37,914 bases of DNA from an uncultured Comamonadaceae bacterium (GCA_946482115.1 CAMLQP010000003.1:1-37914), one strand, 5' to 3'; positions 23,526 through 32,122 are shown, counted from the stretch's first letter. Notes: generated from the letters alone by a model not told the origin. Program-made: numbers and translations.

Positions 23526-24299
23526 CTACGCGATCTGCAAGCGCTCGATCAGCTGCAGGCGCTGCAGCTGGCGGGCGCGGTGGTCTTGGTCGGCCTGGCT
23601 GGCCGCGGGCGGCTGTGCAGGCGTCTGCACGGGCTTGCGGTCCATCAGGTATGCGTTCAGCTTCCAGTCAGGGGCCTGGGCGGACGGCGCGGCGCCGGTG
23701 ATGGCGATGCTGTCGGCGAAGCCGGCATCCACCGCCTCTTCGGCCGTGAACCAGGTCTCTGCCTCGCACCACTGCCGCACCTGGTCCAGGTCAGCGCCGG
23801 TCTTCCGGACGTACTCGGCGTACATGGACGAGTCGCACTTGTTCAGCAGCTCGATCAGCGCGGCGAAGTCCTGGGCGTTCCCCCAGCCCATCGTCCACGA
23901 CTGATGGACCATGAACTTCGAGTTGGAGGTGATCAGCACCTCGTCGGCGTTCGAGGTGATCACGGTCGCCGCGCTGGCCGCAAGGCCCTCGATCTGGGCG
24001 ACCACGTGCGCGCTTTGCTCACGGATGGCCTGGCAGAAGGCCTCGGCAGCGAACACGTCGCCGCCGGGACAGTTGACGTACAGGCGGATCTTCTCGGCCT
24101 CGATCGCGCGGAACGCGGGCACGAAGTCCTGCGGGCACACGCCGCCCCACCACTCCGCGGTCATCCGGTCAGCGACGATCGGGTCGTACAGGTACACCGC
24201 CACCTCGCTGGAGGCCTCGGCGCGCACGATGCGCGACTCGATGGGAGTGAAGGCCCGGCGGTTGTCAGCCAGCAGTTGCATCAGGCGATTGCGGCGCAT
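23526..24299 (-). CDS. ClpP-like head maturation protease
   Basis: A 257-residue S14/ClpP-type protease that should cut the capsid delta domain during head maturation. Ser109 in EGLAASAATVI and His132 in SKFMVHQSW are the catalytic pair. Where ClpP has Asp before the conserved W-F-x-A-E-E-A segment, this protein has Glu181 (AETWFTAEEA). The C-terminus (about 205-257) is a Pro/Gln-rich linker and helix; the dispersed palindrome encodes VQTPA in it. Start ATG 24299 has AGAGGA five bases upstream and lies inside the portal end by 35 bases; ATG 24281 is possible. The order portal, protease, capsid is standard. Confidence 0.9.
   Translation of the reverse strand: MRRNRLMQLLADNRRAFTPIESRIVRAEASSEVAVYLYDPIVADRMTAEWWGGVCPQDFVPAFRAIEAEKIRLYVNCPGGDVFAAEAFCQAIREQSAHVVAQIEGLAASAATVITSNADEVLITSNSKFMVHQSWTMGWGNAQDFAALIELLNKCDSSMYAEYVRKTGADLDQVRQWCEAETWFTAEEAVDAGFADSIAITGAAPSAQAPDWKLNAYLMDRKPVQTPAQPPAASQADQDHRARQLQRLQLIERLQIA
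23615..23630. repeat. Dispersed 16-bp palindrome, copy 7 (perfect match, inside the protease gene)
   Basis: GTGCAGGCGTCTGCAC, 16 of 16. The coding strand reads VQTPA in the C-terminal linker of the protease. Confidence 0.75.
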
Positions 24300-25584
24300 C
24301 GTCGTCGTCCTCTTTCGGGTTGGGCTGTTGAACCGCGGGAGCGGCCCGCAGGTTGGCATTCGGTGGCAGGTTCTCGCGCCGGCGGATTTCGTCCACGTCC
24401 AGGAACGGCTGCTCGCCGGCACGGCCGAGGCCGATGCGATAGGACTCGAATCGAGCCTTCATATCGCCGGCCTGCAATGCGGACGGGTCGTGTTCGACGA
24501 AGTAGCGCGCCCGCGTCGGCCACAGCTTCCGGTTCAGTTCCTGACCCGTCGGCACCGTGTGTCGGCGCAGCGCGTACCGCACGAAGGCCGAACCCTGCTG
24601 CTCAAGGCCAGTGCCCCAGCTGGTGGACTTCTCGGTGTGGCCGATCAGGAATGGCGGGACGCCGAAGATGCGGCAGATCTCTTCGACCGTGAACAGACGC
24701 GTGCCGAGGATCTCGGCGTCCTTGCTGTTGACGCTGAGCTGTGCGGGCTCGAGCCCGTTGTAAAGGATCAGCGGTGCGCGGGAGCCGGCCATGCGCGCCT
24801 TCAGCGTTGCCCTCAGGTCCTCCAGCTGCGTCGGGTCCATGCTCTTCGCAGTCTTCAGCGCGTAGTCGAAGGTTGCACCCTCGCTGAAGAACTTCCCGGT
24901 GTAGCGCTGGCCGGCCAGTGCCACGCCCACGGCTTCCCGCGCCGCATAGGTGATTGGGCTCGGGCTTGTCACGCCGTCGAAGCCGATGCTCGACAGGTGC
25001 AACACGTCGTCGGCATGCAGCACGCGCTGAGGCCCGATCTCGGGCTGGAAGCGATACAGCAGTTGCCCCGTGCCCGGGTCCTTGAACGGCTGCGTCCTCC
25101 AGCGCGGCATCGGGCGGAATCCGATCACGCGCGAGCTGTAGATGCTGGGGCGCAGCAGCTCGGCGAAGCCATCACCGTGCAGCAGCTTCGACAGATAGAC
25201 CATCTCCCACGCCGTGGCGCTGGTCATATCGTCGTTGGCCGACTCGTTCAGGAACCACCAGTAGTCGTGCTCGGTCGGCTGCCGGTCCTGGCCCACGCGC
25301 TCGAAGAGGCCGAGGGGCAACGTGCTGAGCGTCCCGGCCAGCAGCGAGACGCAGGCATACACCGCGGAAACGCGCATCGCGGTTTCGGCCGTCACGTTCT
25401 CGCCCGAGCTGGACATGCCGACGACGCCAAGCTGCTCCATCAGCTGCTCCAGCGTCAGGCCGGTCGTGACCGAGTTCTCACCGCCGGCGGCCTGGACGCT
25501 GCCACCGCTGCGGCGGCCGGCCATCCAGCCGGTCAGGATCTCAGACGGCCGGTAGCGCGCTTCGAGATTGAAGACGTTGCTCAT
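24265..25584 (-). CDS. Portal protein, HK97 gp3-like
   Basis: A 439-residue portal subunit of the HK97 type: AETAMRVSAVYACVSLLAGTLSTLPL near residue 70, then YWWFLNESANDDMTSATAWEMVYLSKLLHGDGFAEL, and FTVEEICRIFGVPPFLIG near 330, the family signature. The dodecamer forms the DNA entry vertex. The C-terminal end is acidic (NPKEDDDDAPQ). Start ATG 25584 overlaps the terminase stop as ATGA; a longer frame to 25833 would run within the terminase gene and is rejected. Confidence 0.95.
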   Translation of the reverse strand: MSNVFNLEARYRPSEILTGWMAGRRSGGSVQAAGGENSVTTGLTLEQLMEQLGVVGMSSSGENVTAETAMRVSAVYACVSLLAGTLSTLPLGLFERVGQDRQPTEHDYWWFLNESANDDMTSATAWEMVYLSKLLHGDGFAELLRPSIYSSRVIGFRPMPRWRTQPFKDPGTGQLLYRFQPEIGPQRVLHADDVLHLSSIGFDGVTSPSPITYAAREAVGVALAGQRYTGKFFSEGATFDYALKTAKSMDPTQLEDLRATLKARMAGSRAPLILYNGLEPAQLSVNSKDAEILGTRLFTVEEICRIFGVPPFLIGHTEKSTSWGTGLEQQGSAFVRYALRRHTVPTGQELNRKLWPTRARYFVEHDPSALQAGDMKARFESYRIGLGRAGEQPFLDVDEIRRRENLPPNANLRAAPAVQQPNPKEDDDDAPQSPDATAG

Positions 25585-27275
25585 GCTGTCGTCAGGTCCA
25601 GCACGATGGCGCCCGGTGCGCCCTCTTCCTCTTCCTGCGGCGCGATTGCCCGGCCCAGGGCCATCACCAGCGCGACCATGCCGTCGATCTTGTTGCGAAC
25701 CTTCGCACGGTCGAACTTGATGTTGTCGGCTGCGTCTTTCGTGGCGACCACGTTGCTGGCCATCCAGCGCAACACCTTGTGCCCCCCGTGGGCAAGTCGG
25801 TGACTCATGTACAGCCGCTCCAATTCCTTGCAAGGCCCGCTCATGCTGGCGAAGCCTTGCCCGACATTGACCACCTCCACCCCGTCATCCTGCAGGTCGG
25901 TCACCAGCTGCGAGCTGTTCCACCGGTCGGCGCCCAGCTGCACCAGGTTGAAGTTCTCTCGGTCCTCATTGATGGTCTTGCGAATGAACGAGTAGTCGGC
26001 AACGTTGCCGGGCGTCACCTTGATCAGCCCCGCCTCGATCCAGGAATCCAGGTCCTTGAGCAAGCCCTTCGCGCGCAGCTTGTCGACGGCCGCCTGCGGC
26101 AACCAGAGGCGCACCACCACCTCCCACAGGCCGGTCTCAACCAAAGGCGGGAACACGTAGACGCAAGCCGTGAAGTCGCTGACCGAAGCCAGATCCAGCC
26201 CGCCAAAGCATCGGCGGCCGCGGAGCAGCACCTCGTCCACTGGCGTGGAACACAGCTTCCAGTGCTCCATGTCCACCCAGTTTTCGCTCGCTTCTGTCCA
26301 GCGACAGAAGTTCAACCGCAGCACAAGGCTGCGCTTGCTGGGCAGACTCTTCGCCTCCAGTACCTGCTCGCGCAGGTACGTCCTTGTGACCGACTGGCCC
26401 AGGTTCGGATTTGCCTTCGGCCAGCAGGCCTCATCCGCGAACGGATCATCCTTCTTGTCCAGGGCCGCGATGAAAGCGAACCAGGCGTCGTTCTCCAGCA
26501 CACCCTGCAGCACCTGAATGCTGTACTCATGGTGTTCGAAACACACCGTGGTTTCGTCATAGCCGCTGTTCGTGATCTCAAAGATGAGCGAGCGCGTGCG
26601 GCCTTTCGTGCCAGCTCGCATCTTCTCCACCACTACCGGCGACGGGTGCTCGTGCAGCTCATCAACGATGACGACATGCGGCCGCTTCCCATCCAGGCCC
26701 CGCCCCTCAGCGGACACCGGCCGGAAGTAGCTGGACGTGGCCAAGTAGGCCAAGTTTGAGTGCCCGACCTGCAGGCGCCGCAGCAGCGGTAGCGATGCAT
26801 TCACGAACTCCTTCGCGTCCGTGAAGCAAATGCCAGCCTGGTCGCGCGAGGTCGCCGCGCTGTACACCTCGGCGCCCGCTTCACCATCTGCCACCAACGC
26901 ATAGAGCGCGATCCCAGCGGCCAGCGGTGTCTTTCCGTTGCCCTTGGCAATCTCAACGTAGGCGACGCGAAAGCGCCGCCCGCCGTCGGCGGCATACCAG
27001 CCGAAGACGCTGCCGACAATGAAGCACTGGAACGGCGACAGAACAAACCGCTTACCAGCGTGTTCACCCTGGTAATGCCGCAGACACTCGATGAAGCCGA
27101 TGGCGTGCGCAGCGGCTTCCGGCCGCCAGGTCAAGCCACGGGCTGGCCCCGTCTCCAGGTCGCGCAGATGCCGCGCGGCAGCCAGGCGCACCCACGGGCC
27201 TGCAATCTCCTCGCCCGAGGCAACGCGCAGCGCATAGTCGGTCGCGCGATCAGCAACCGACTGATGCTCAGCCAT
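25581..27275 (-). CDS. terL: Terminase large subunit
   Basis: A 564-residue packaging ATPase and nuclease. The Walker A-type motif AKGNGKT has Lys115 and Thr116; Walker B VVIVDELHE has Asp205 and Glu206. The C-terminal RNase H-like nuclease has GGLDLASVSDF with Asp361 and Asp367. Length is normal for the HK97-like group. Start ATG 27275 overlaps the small subunit stop by one base (TGATG). It works with the small subunit and portal to cut and pump DNA. Confidence 0.95.
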   Translation of the reverse strand: MAEHQSVADRATDYALRVASGEEIAGPWVRLAAARHLRDLETGPARGLTWRPEAAAHAIGFIECLRHYQGEHAGKRFVLSPFQCFIVGSVFGWYAADGGRRFRVAYVEIAKGNGKTPLAAGIALYALVADGEAGAEVYSAATSRDQAGICFTDAKEFVNASLPLLRRLQVGHSNLAYLATSSYFRPVSAEGRGLDGKRPHVVIVDELHEHPSPVVVEKMRAGTKGRTRSLIFEITNSGYDETTVCFEHHEYSIQVLQGVLENDAWFAFIAALDKKDDPFADEACWPKANPNLGQSVTRTYLREQVLEAKSLPSKRSLVLRLNFCRWTEASENWVDMEHWKLCSTPVDEVLLRGRRCFGGLDLASVSDFTACVYVFPPLVETGLWEVVVRLWLPQAAVDKLRAKGLLKDLDSWIEAGLIKVTPGNVADYSFIRKTINEDRENFNLVQLGADRWNSSQLVTDLQDDGVEVVNVGQGFASMSGPCKELERLYMSHRLAHGGHKVLRWMASNVVATKDAADNIKFDRAKVRNKIDGMVALVMALGRAIAPQEEEEGAPGAIVLDLTTA

Positions 27276-27808
27276 CAGGTGGCGCTCCCGCGCGGCAGCG
27301 CGCCACCGGCCTGAAGGAAGCCTTCCATCGGATCGTCGGGCATCCCCGGCAGCGCCATCTGCTGACCAGCCGTCGACGCAATGCGAGACGCGGGCGTCAA
27401 CCCGAACTCCTTCGCGAAGCGAAGCATCCGGTCGAGTGCGCGATCCCTGGCCTGGGCCAACGCAGACACCTGCTTGTACCCGCTGGGCGTCACATCCACC
27501 AACGCGTCAGCGCCGTTCGTGCCGATCAGGTCCTTCACCTTGCGCTCCAGCACGGCCCACTCGCCCCAGGCTTGGCAGTAGCCGGCCAGCGCAGCGCGGT
27601 CCAGCTCAGTGACCAGGCCGGCGGTGACCAGGTGAGGCGAGATGCGGCGCCACTCAGCACGGGCTTCCGGTCCCAGGTGCTGGGGGCAGGCCGGCACGAC
27701 GATCGGCACGCGCACTGCTGTGCCGCCCGCCAGTTCCTCATCGCTCTTCTTACTCGGGTTCCCTCTGATGAGGTGAACGTTCGAAGGGAGCGCCTTGCGA
27801 CCTGCCAT
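27275..27808 (-). CDS. terS: Terminase small subunit, P27 family
   Basis: A 177-residue protein with the P27-type pattern: MAGRKALPSNVHLIRGNPSKK at the start, VPACPQHLGPEARAEWRRISPHLVTAGLVTELDRAALAGYCQAWGEW in the middle, and DRMLRFAKEFGLTPASR near the end. It recognises the packaging site and recruits the large subunit. I chose ATG 27808; an upstream frame to 27856 would extend into the HNH gene. It follows the HNH gene by one base, an arrangement common in cos-type phages. Confidence 0.92.
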   Translation of the reverse strand: MAGRKALPSNVHLIRGNPSKKSDEELAGGTAVRVPIVVPACPQHLGPEARAEWRRISPHLVTAGLVTELDRAALAGYCQAWGEWAVLERKVKDLIGTNGADALVDVTPSGYKQVSALAQARDRALDRMLRFAKEFGLTPASRIASTAGQQMALPGMPDDPMEGFLQAGGALPRGSAT

Positions 27809-27809
27809 G

Positions 27810-28319
27810 TCAGACCCCTCCGGGGGATACCCCCCCCTCCCCATTTCCCGGCGCATCGCAGAGTGCTAGGCAACCGGTCCCGTCTTGGGCGGCCCCAGAG
27901 TTTTCCACCCCCCCCTGCTGAGCGATGAGACGGGAGAAGCGGCCGGCGCCTTGCGCACCCTCGCGACCGGACTTCGATCGGTGCCAGTCAGCGCAGACGC
28001 ACCAGAGGTTCGTCTCATCGTCACAACCGACGAGTGAGCCGTGCAGACGTTGCCATTCGGCCTTGTTCGTCTTGTGGTCCACGTGCGTTCCCCGGTGCAC
28101 GAGGCCTTCAGCAAGGTGCGGCTGGCAGGTGCCCTCGTCACGGCGCAGGATGAGTTCACGCCGGCGGTCCCACGCGCTACCGTAGCCGCGCGCATGGCGG
28201 CTACCGCGGTTCGGGTCAGCGAAGTCTCCGGGGCTGATCCGGTGCTTGGCACATCGGCTCGTGCCGTCGCGCACGGTCACACCACACTTCGTGCATGGCT
28301 TCAGGGCAGCGGTCGGCAT
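27810..28319 (-). CDS. HNH endonuclease of the packaging module
   Basis: A 169-residue HNH nuclease. The N-terminal zinc knuckle has Cys9, Cys12, Cys23 and His26; the HNH core runs HVDHK (His79, Asp81, His82), Asn104 and His113. In HK97-like cos phages such enzymes act with TerL/TerS at the cos site. No ribosome site is visible before ATG 28319, which starts only ten bases after the U tract of a terminator. The last 40 residues (QGGVENSGAAQ onwards) lie between two runs of eight G and are low-complexity, so the true C-terminus could be shorter or vary by slippage. Confidence 0.85.
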   Translation of the reverse strand: MPTAALKPCTKCGVTVRDGTSRCAKHRISPGDFADPNRGSRHARGYGSAWDRRRELILRRDEGTCQPHLAEGLVHRGTHVDHKTNKAEWQRLHGSLVGCDDETNLWCVCADWHRSKSGREGAQGAGRFSRLIAQQGGVENSGAAQDGTGCLALCDAPGNGEGGVSPGGV

Positions 28320-28329
28320 GGCGGGTGGG

Positions 28330-28369
28330 AAAAGAAGCGGCCCGCGCTCATCGCTGAGCAGCGGGCCGC
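28330..28369 (-). terminator. Intrinsic terminator upstream of the packaging genes (tR'-like)
   Basis: On the minus strand, outer stem GCGGCCCGC / GCGGGCCGC of nine pairs with an inner GCTC/GAGC pairing, followed by TTCTTTT. It stands about 60 bases downstream of a promoter-like sequence and upstream of all late genes, exactly where a Q-dependent terminator is expected. Confidence 0.75.
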
Positions 28370-28436
28370 ATGGACGCACTTGAGGAGACTCACCGATGCA
28401 TGGGAGGTTGGGGACCCCGCGCACCAGCGTGCCCGA

Positions 28437-28464
28437 AATGTAGGGAGAAGCGATAACGCGTAAA
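28437..28464 (-). promoter_or_regulatory. Putative late promoter (pR'-like)
   Basis: On the minus strand TTTACG, a 16-base spacer and TACATT, four of six matches each to the -35 and -10 consensus. Transcription would start near 28430 and meet the terminator at 28369 after about 60 bases. The match is moderate; the context makes it more likely. Confidence 0.5.
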
Positions 28465-28489
28465 ACCCCCTCAGGTTCACTCGCTGAGG
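28461..28489 (-). terminator. Terminator at the end of the antiterminator gene
   Basis: Stem CCTCAG / CTGAGG with a nine-base loop, then GGG and TTTT on the minus strand. It overlaps the last codons and stop of the Q-like gene, and would end the early transcript. Confidence 0.6.
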
Positions 28490-28836
28490 TACAGGCCGAT
28501 CTGACGATGCGCCTCGCGAATGCGATACCGCACCGTGCTCTCGGCGCACTGCAGGCGCCGGGCAGCGGGCTGGCCGCGCAGGCCAATGCAGTAGTGCACG
28601 ACGATGGTGTTCGCCAGGCGGACCGACAGCATGCCGATCGCGCGGTGCGTCTCCCGAACTCGCCCGTGCTTCCCGTCTACGGTCTTGAGCGTGGGCGTGG
28701 TGCCCGGCGCTGGTGGCATCCACGACTGGTGCAGCACGTTGGTCACCGGGTAGCCGTTGCCGCCCTTCACCGTCACCCAGGCGGCCCACTCCTGCAGCCG
28801 ACGCTCCACCACGACCTCGATGACTTCATCACGCAC
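28477..28836 (-). CDS. Q: Antitermination protein Q (phage 82-type)
   Basis: A 119-residue protein with the layout of Q from phage 82: an N-terminal helix with LQEWAAWVTVKGGNG, a middle region with AIGMLSVRLANTIVVHYCIGL, and a C-terminal helix-turn-helix RLQCAESTVRYRIREAHRQIGLYL. Such proteins load on RNA polymerase paused at the late promoter and let it read through the first terminator. Here a promoter and a strong terminator lie immediately downstream (28464-28330), before all late genes. Start GTG 28836 overlaps the upstream gene by eight bases. Confidence 0.75.
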   Translation of the reverse strand: MRDEVIEVVVERRLQEWAAWVTVKGGNGYPVTNVLHQSWMPPAPGTTPTLKTVDGKHGRVRETHRAIGMLSVRLANTIVVHYCIGLRGQPAARRLQCAESTVRYRIREAHRQIGLYLSE

Positions 28837-29113
28837 CAGCCGGCTCCCTCAGGATGAGCAGCGCCTGCGTGCTGGTGACGCTGGCCGCTGCGAAGTTGGC
28901 CAGCAGCGGGTCATCCCAAGGCGTGCCCACCGCCAGCGCACCCTCACGCGCAAAGAACCACCCGGGCTGCCGCTCGATGACGCCGCGCCTCCAGCACTCG
29001 CCCACGTGCGCGGCCCCCAGCTTGGCCCGCTTCTCGGCCATCAGCTTCGCCACACCAGGCATTTGGGCCGGCAGCCAGGCCCATCGGTTCTTGCTCGTGT
29101 CCATCCTGTCCAT
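28829..29113 (-). CDS. Small hypothetical protein upstream of Q
   Basis: A 94-residue protein starting MDRMDTSKNRWAWLPAQMPGVAKL, with a basic helix (MAEKRAKLGAAHVGECWRRGVIERQPGWFFAREG) that looks like a small DNA-binding or adaptor fold, and an Ala/Thr-rich end. ATG 29113 has AAGGAA directly upstream; earlier starts (29137, 29206) lack one. Its end overlaps Q by eight bases, so they are coupled. The family was not recognised. Confidence 0.6.
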   Translation of the reverse strand: MDRMDTSKNRWAWLPAQMPGVAKLMAEKRAKLGAAHVGECWRRGVIERQPGWFFAREGALAVGTPWDDPLLANFAAASVTSTQALLILREPAGA

Positions 29114-29383
29114 GTTCCTTTCTTCGATCTGCCACATGGGATTCGGGCTCGGGCGGGCGCGTCCGCGCGCGCGTGCACCTGCGCCCGCCATGCTGAGCCC
29201 CGGCACACGGACCTGTCGGCGTGGCTCCGCCCGGCTGGCCTGCTGACAGGGCTTGAGCCTGGCGGCAGATCAGTGCAACGAACGTGGACACGTGGACAGG
29301 TCCGGGTGCGCCCGGTCGCGGCCAGCTACATGGCCGCCACCCAGCGACCGCTGACCTTGTCCGGCACGCCTGCCGATCGGGGG
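29114..29383. other. Non-coding gap between primase and Q genes
   Basis: These 270 bases hold no gene I believe. They include an inverted repeat GGCGGGCGC (29152-29160) / GCGCCCGCC (29181-29189) around a CG-alternating loop, a seven-base hairpin GCGGCCA / TGGCCGC (29318-29337), and a tandem pair of ACGTGGAC (29282-29297). Candidates are an mRNA processing region or a replication origin; neither is supported strongly. Confidence 0.35.
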
Positions 29384-32116
29384 TCAGAACGGGATCGCAT
29401 CAGGGTCCTCTACGGTTTGGCCCTGCGTCGGGCCGGGTGCGACTGGTGATCCAGGGCTGCCGCTCGCTGGGGGCGGGCGGTCCGAGGCCTTCGGCCGCAC
29501 GTACACGCGCGGCCTGCCGGGAAGGCTGGTGCGGCGCACCTCCCAGCCCAGCATGTGCATGACGGCGCCGGCCTTCTTGATGACGGCGTCGGTCTGCTTG
29601 TCGATGGTGAAGCCGATGCGGGACAGCAGCTCGCTCATGCCGATCTCCGACACCAGCGAGCCATTCACTCCCTGGTGCGGGACCTTCTGGTCTTCGTCGT
29701 ACAGGTAGTGCCTGATCGCGGCCTCGATGCCGCTTTCCATCGAGCGGGCCTTTTGCTGCGGGTCGAACAGCTCTCGCTGTTCCTTCGCGCTCGGCCAGAA
29801 CGGTTCGTTGCGGTCCAGGCAGTCGATGGCCTCGGCGAACAGCTGGTCGACGTTCTCCCGCAGCCAGTCCACGTCGAGCCGGCGCGTGATGCGCACCGGC
29901 CAGAAGCGCCGGTTGCCCGTGGTGTCGCTCAGGTAGTGCGATTCGTTCGTCGTGCCGACGAACACCACCTGGCGCGGGTAGTCCCGCGGCCGCCTGTCGA
30001 AGCTGGCCCGGAACCGGTCCTTCGACGAACTGATGAAGGACTTGACCTTCGTCACCTCCTGGCGGGACATGCTGTCCAGCTCGCCCCACTCGTACACCCG
30101 AATACCCTGGATGTTCTGGTACGAGTCTTTTTCGCCCAGCGTCAGACCCGTGTCGGCGAAGTACTCGCCGCCCAGCACCTTGGCCACGGTGGACTTTCCG
30201 TAGCCCTGCGGCCCCTCCAGGATGAGCATGTAATCGAACTTGGTGCCGGGCCCGCGCACGATGTCGGCGCCGCGCTTTTCGGGCGGTAGAACCCGGCAGC
30301 ACATGGCCATGATGAACCACTTGCCGGCCAGCGCCAGATAGCGGTACAGGTCGCGCACATCGGGCCGCGAATCGTCGTCGTCCCACTCATCCTCTTCCAG
30401 GCAGCACCGCCGAAGCCACGTCTCCAGCCGCTTGGTGCCGTCCCAGGTGTTGCGGCAGGCCTCCAGCTGCTCGCGCACCGGGTGATAGGCGTGCAGGTGA
30501 GCGACCATCAGCACGGCCTGTTCCAGCTGCTCGCGCGGCATGCTGGGCAGGCCATGCTCACGCACCAGCCACTGGCCCATCAGCAGCTCGTCGCACTCTT
30601 CCCAGGGCCCGGCATCCGTGCCCCAGGGGGTTGCCTTCAGCTTGTCCACGTTGTTCGTGAACTGGTTGAAGGCAATGATGCCCACCGCCTCAGGCACGCC
30701 GGCGATGTTGCGGTCCGGCCAGCCGTCCAGCGCCAGGACCACGTTCTCGCGCACCGGCTTGATGCTGCCCGTGCTCGACAGGATGAGGTGCTTCCGCCAT
30801 GGCGCCTCGCCAGCATCCTCGGCCGGCGCCTCATCCCCACCAGCTGCGGGAGCCCTGGAACGCGCGATTTTTTCGCCAGCACCGTTCAGGCCCGCCGCCG
30901 CGCGCACCGAGTCATCCGGCGGGACGAAAGGCGCAGCTGCGCGGATGTAGTCGCGCACCTGGTCAGCCGTCCAGCCATCGTCGATCGCGTCGGCAATATC
31001 CCAGCCGTCGCGCACGTCGCCCGGCTTCGGGATGTTGACGCGGAACACCGTACACGCCTGGTCCTTGACCAGCTGCGTGCCGATGCCAGCCATGGCCGCA
31101 TTGCCCGGCTGCAGCGGCTCGGGAAGCAGCGGCTTCGATTCCGGGTCGATCCCGCGCTCACGCTCTTCGCGTGATAGGCGTTTGCGCTTCGCGTCGCAGT
31201 CCGGCCACAGGTAGACCGTGCGGTTCATGAGCCATGCCCAACTGGCCATGGCCCAGGCCTTGGCGCCGCCTGGCCAGCTCACGAAATCGAACTCGTGCCC
31301 GAGCAGCTTGTGCCCGGCCTCGGCGCACTTCTCGCCCTCCACGATCACGACGGGCAGGGACAGGTCCGCGGAAAGCAGCGTGGCGGGCACGTACAGCGGG
31401 CGCGGCGCCTCCCACTGCTTCCAATGCCATTTCATGGTGCGCCGGCCATCGGACTCGTCCACGCACCAGGTGAGCGGCAGGGTGTCCTTCGTCACCTCAC
31501 CCGCGGAGTTGAAGCGCTCGAAGCGCGCCACGTAGCCGTAGCGCGTGCCCTCGAACACGTACTCCCACGTGCGCACCGCCTGCAAGCGCACGTAGGTGTC
31601 CGTCTTCTTGTCCCGGAAGCCCCATTCGAAGACCGGTGCGGGAACCTTCGCTGGCACCGGGACCAGCGCCCGCCACATGCTGCGCCGCTTCACCCCCGCC
31701 GGCGCCGGCGTGTCGGGCAGGGGCTCATCGAGCCAGGGCGGCATGCTGTCGTCCTGCGGCTCCGCGCCGGCCGAGCTGCGGCGTGCAGGCGTCTGCACGG
31801 GCGTGCTGCCCGCGCGGTCCCAGCCCATGTCTTGCATCAGCTCGCGCGCGGCCTGGCCATTGTTCAGGCCGCGAATGCGCGCGTACAGGCTGATGAGGTC
31901 GCCGCCCTTGTCCTCATCGGGCGCGGCGTTGTCGATCCATTGGCCGGTCTGCAGGTTGACGTTCGCGCTCTCGCCGGGCGAGCCGTCGAAGTCGCCCACA
32001 TACCAGCGGCCGTTGCGCTCGATGCCGGCCGGCAGCCACTGCGGCACCAGGTGGTGCGCCTGGTCGAGCAGTGCAGCGGCCAGCCGTGGAAAGTCAATCG
32101 GCGTGCGGTCAGCCAT
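29384..32116 (-). CDS. Primase-helicase: Toprim-like primase with VapE-type ATPase
   Basis: A 910-residue replication protein. The N-terminal part has GGDLISLYARIRGL (about 70-90); a Toprim-like core has VVIVEGEKCAEAGHKLLG near 255 and LWPDCDAKR near 303. The C-terminal half is a VapE-type superfamily ATPase: Walker A GPQGYGKST near 635, an acidic Walker B-like EWGELDS near 680, sensor VVFVGTTNESHYL near 715 and arginine finger GNRRFWPV. It should prime and unwind phage DNA. The linker near residue 108 carries a copy of the dispersed palindrome, read as VQTPA. Start ATG 32116 has CAGGA upstream, partly held in a hairpin. No other replication protein is visible. Confidence 0.9.
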   Translation of the reverse strand: MADRTPIDFPRLAAALLDQAHHLVPQWLPAGIERNGRWYVGDFDGSPGESANVNLQTGQWIDNAAPDEDKGGDLISLYARIRGLNNGQAARELMQDMGWDRAGSTPVQTPARRSSAGAEPQDDSMPPWLDEPLPDTPAPAGVKRRSMWRALVPVPAKVPAPVFEWGFRDKKTDTYVRLQAVRTWEYVFEGTRYGYVARFERFNSAGEVTKDTLPLTWCVDESDGRRTMKWHWKQWEAPRPLYVPATLLSADLSLPVVIVEGEKCAEAGHKLLGHEFDFVSWPGGAKAWAMASWAWLMNRTVYLWPDCDAKRKRLSREERERGIDPESKPLLPEPLQPGNAAMAGIGTQLVKDQACTVFRVNIPKPGDVRDGWDIADAIDDGWTADQVRDYIRAAAPFVPPDDSVRAAAGLNGAGEKIARSRAPAAGGDEAPAEDAGEAPWRKHLILSSTGSIKPVRENVVLALDGWPDRNIAGVPEAVGIIAFNQFTNNVDKLKATPWGTDAGPWEECDELLMGQWLVREHGLPSMPREQLEQAVLMVAHLHAYHPVREQLEACRNTWDGTKRLETWLRRCCLEEDEWDDDDSRPDVRDLYRYLALAGKWFIMAMCCRVLPPEKRGADIVRGPGTKFDYMLILEGPQGYGKSTVAKVLGGEYFADTGLTLGEKDSYQNIQGIRVYEWGELDSMSRQEVTKVKSFISSSKDRFRASFDRRPRDYPRQVVFVGTTNESHYLSDTTGNRRFWPVRITRRLDVDWLRENVDQLFAEAIDCLDRNEPFWPSAKEQRELFDPQQKARSMESGIEAAIRHYLYDEDQKVPHQGVNGSLVSEIGMSELLSRIGFTIDKQTDAVIKKAGAVMHMLGWEVRRTSLPGRPRVYVRPKASDRPPPASGSPGSPVAPGPTQGQTVEDPDAIPF
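31783..31798. repeat. Dispersed 16-bp palindrome, copy 8 (perfect match, inside the primase gene)
   Basis: GTGCAGGCGTCTGCAC, 16 of 16. The coding strand reads VQTPA in a linker before the Toprim-like domain. Confidence 0.75.
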
Positions 32117-32122
32117 CCGTGT

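Noticed and set aside
23911..25803. 630-codon plus-strand frame opposite protease, portal and terminase
   Set aside because: Covers parts of three well-supported genes on the other strand; no motifs of its own.
25585..25833. Portal start at 25833
   Set aside because: The added 83 residues are Arg/Gly-rich and lie inside the terminase gene; ATG 25584 gives a normal ATGA overlap.
29282..29297. Tandem ACGTGGAC as replication iterons
   Set aside because: Only two eight-base copies; too few to claim an origin.
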